A stretch of DNA of 64,000 nt, taken from the NCBI RefSeq assembly GCF_031143425.1, contig NC_090437.1:1181322863-1181386862 (forward strand), read 5' to 3'. Both the position numbers and the translations under genes were made by a program. Under the pieces are notes generated by a model, which worked only from the letters and a program-made list of their open reading frames with translations, was not told the origin of the DNA and made no database searches. This DNA comes from Pleurodeles waltl. Lineage: Eukaryota > Chordata > Amphibia > Caudata > Salamandridae. Every line of letters begins with the position of its first letter. Position 1 is the first letter of the stretch. Positions 63,975-64,000 of this stretch are shown piece by piece.

Positions 63975-64000
63975 GGGGGTCATTACAACCCTGGCTGACG
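63975..64000. mobile_element. Start of Harbinger-like MITE, cut by window end
   Basis: GGGGGTCATTACAACCCTGG preceded by TAA (63972-63974), the same terminal repeat as at 52277 and the right end of 44895-45318. Confidence 0.75.

Overview
The window is vertebrate nuclear intergenic DNA built almost entirely from transposable elements (TEs) of many ages. I found no convincing host gene, exon, tRNA, rRNA or CRISPR array. Several things suggest a giant-genome salamander, most likely a newt such as Pleurodeles. These are the DIRS, Ty3/Gypsy, L2-like and I-like element mix, the very long 'TGTAGGAAGTTG' LTRs, the L2-like 3' ends with GATT-rich tails, and the GGGGGTCATT terminal-repeat MITEs. That assignment rests on recalled familiarity with the repeats, not on a search.

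Layout from the left. Bases 1-3960 form a giant inverted repeat whose arms carry a ~65-70 bp minisatellite. Bases 4.1-7.5 kb hold unclassified repeats, including a near-perfect 60-bp-arm hairpin. An L2/CR1-like fragment and an LTR-like repeat lie at 7.5-10.1 kb. A degraded DIRS tyrosine recombinase (minus) at 11 kb lies beside a 2.1-kb L2-like LINE (minus), and a 659-bp insert flanked by a 25-bp target duplication follows at 14.2-14.8 kb. Two related I/Vingi-like LINEs (plus) lie at 19.0-20.6 and 21.75-25.45 kb. The second is nearly intact and split an older repeat at 20.7-26.8 kb. Another L2-like 3' end, a chain of about ten hairpins and LTR-like repeats fill 27.6-34.4 kb.

The right half holds four LTR retroelements. 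(1) A minus-strand element at 37.16-45.80 kb has LTRs of 2.8 and 3.06 kb, a SCAN-like gag, a zinc knuckle and a protease remnant, but no RT or integrase. (2) A badly decayed mag-like Ty3/Gypsy element (47.77-52.28 kb) has a 207-bp LTR. (3) An ERV-L-like endogenous retrovirus (53.69-about 58.64 kb) carries LTR, PBS, gag, RNase H, integrase, dUTPase and an env-like reading frame; its protease and RT are missing. (4) A Sushi-type Ty3/Gypsy element (60.3-63.97 kb) runs from gag to integrase with few breaks, behind a 91-bp tandem array.

Harbinger-like MITEs, some with TTA/TAA target duplications, cut into these elements at 44895, 49172, 52277 and 63975. The nesting gives relative ages: retroelement insertion first, MITE insertion later. 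No element looks fully active. The least damaged coding regions are the LINE ORF at 21.75-25.26 kb (one in-frame stop), the ERV-L dUTPase (all five motifs) and the Sushi-type pol (three in-frame stops up to 63.44 kb).
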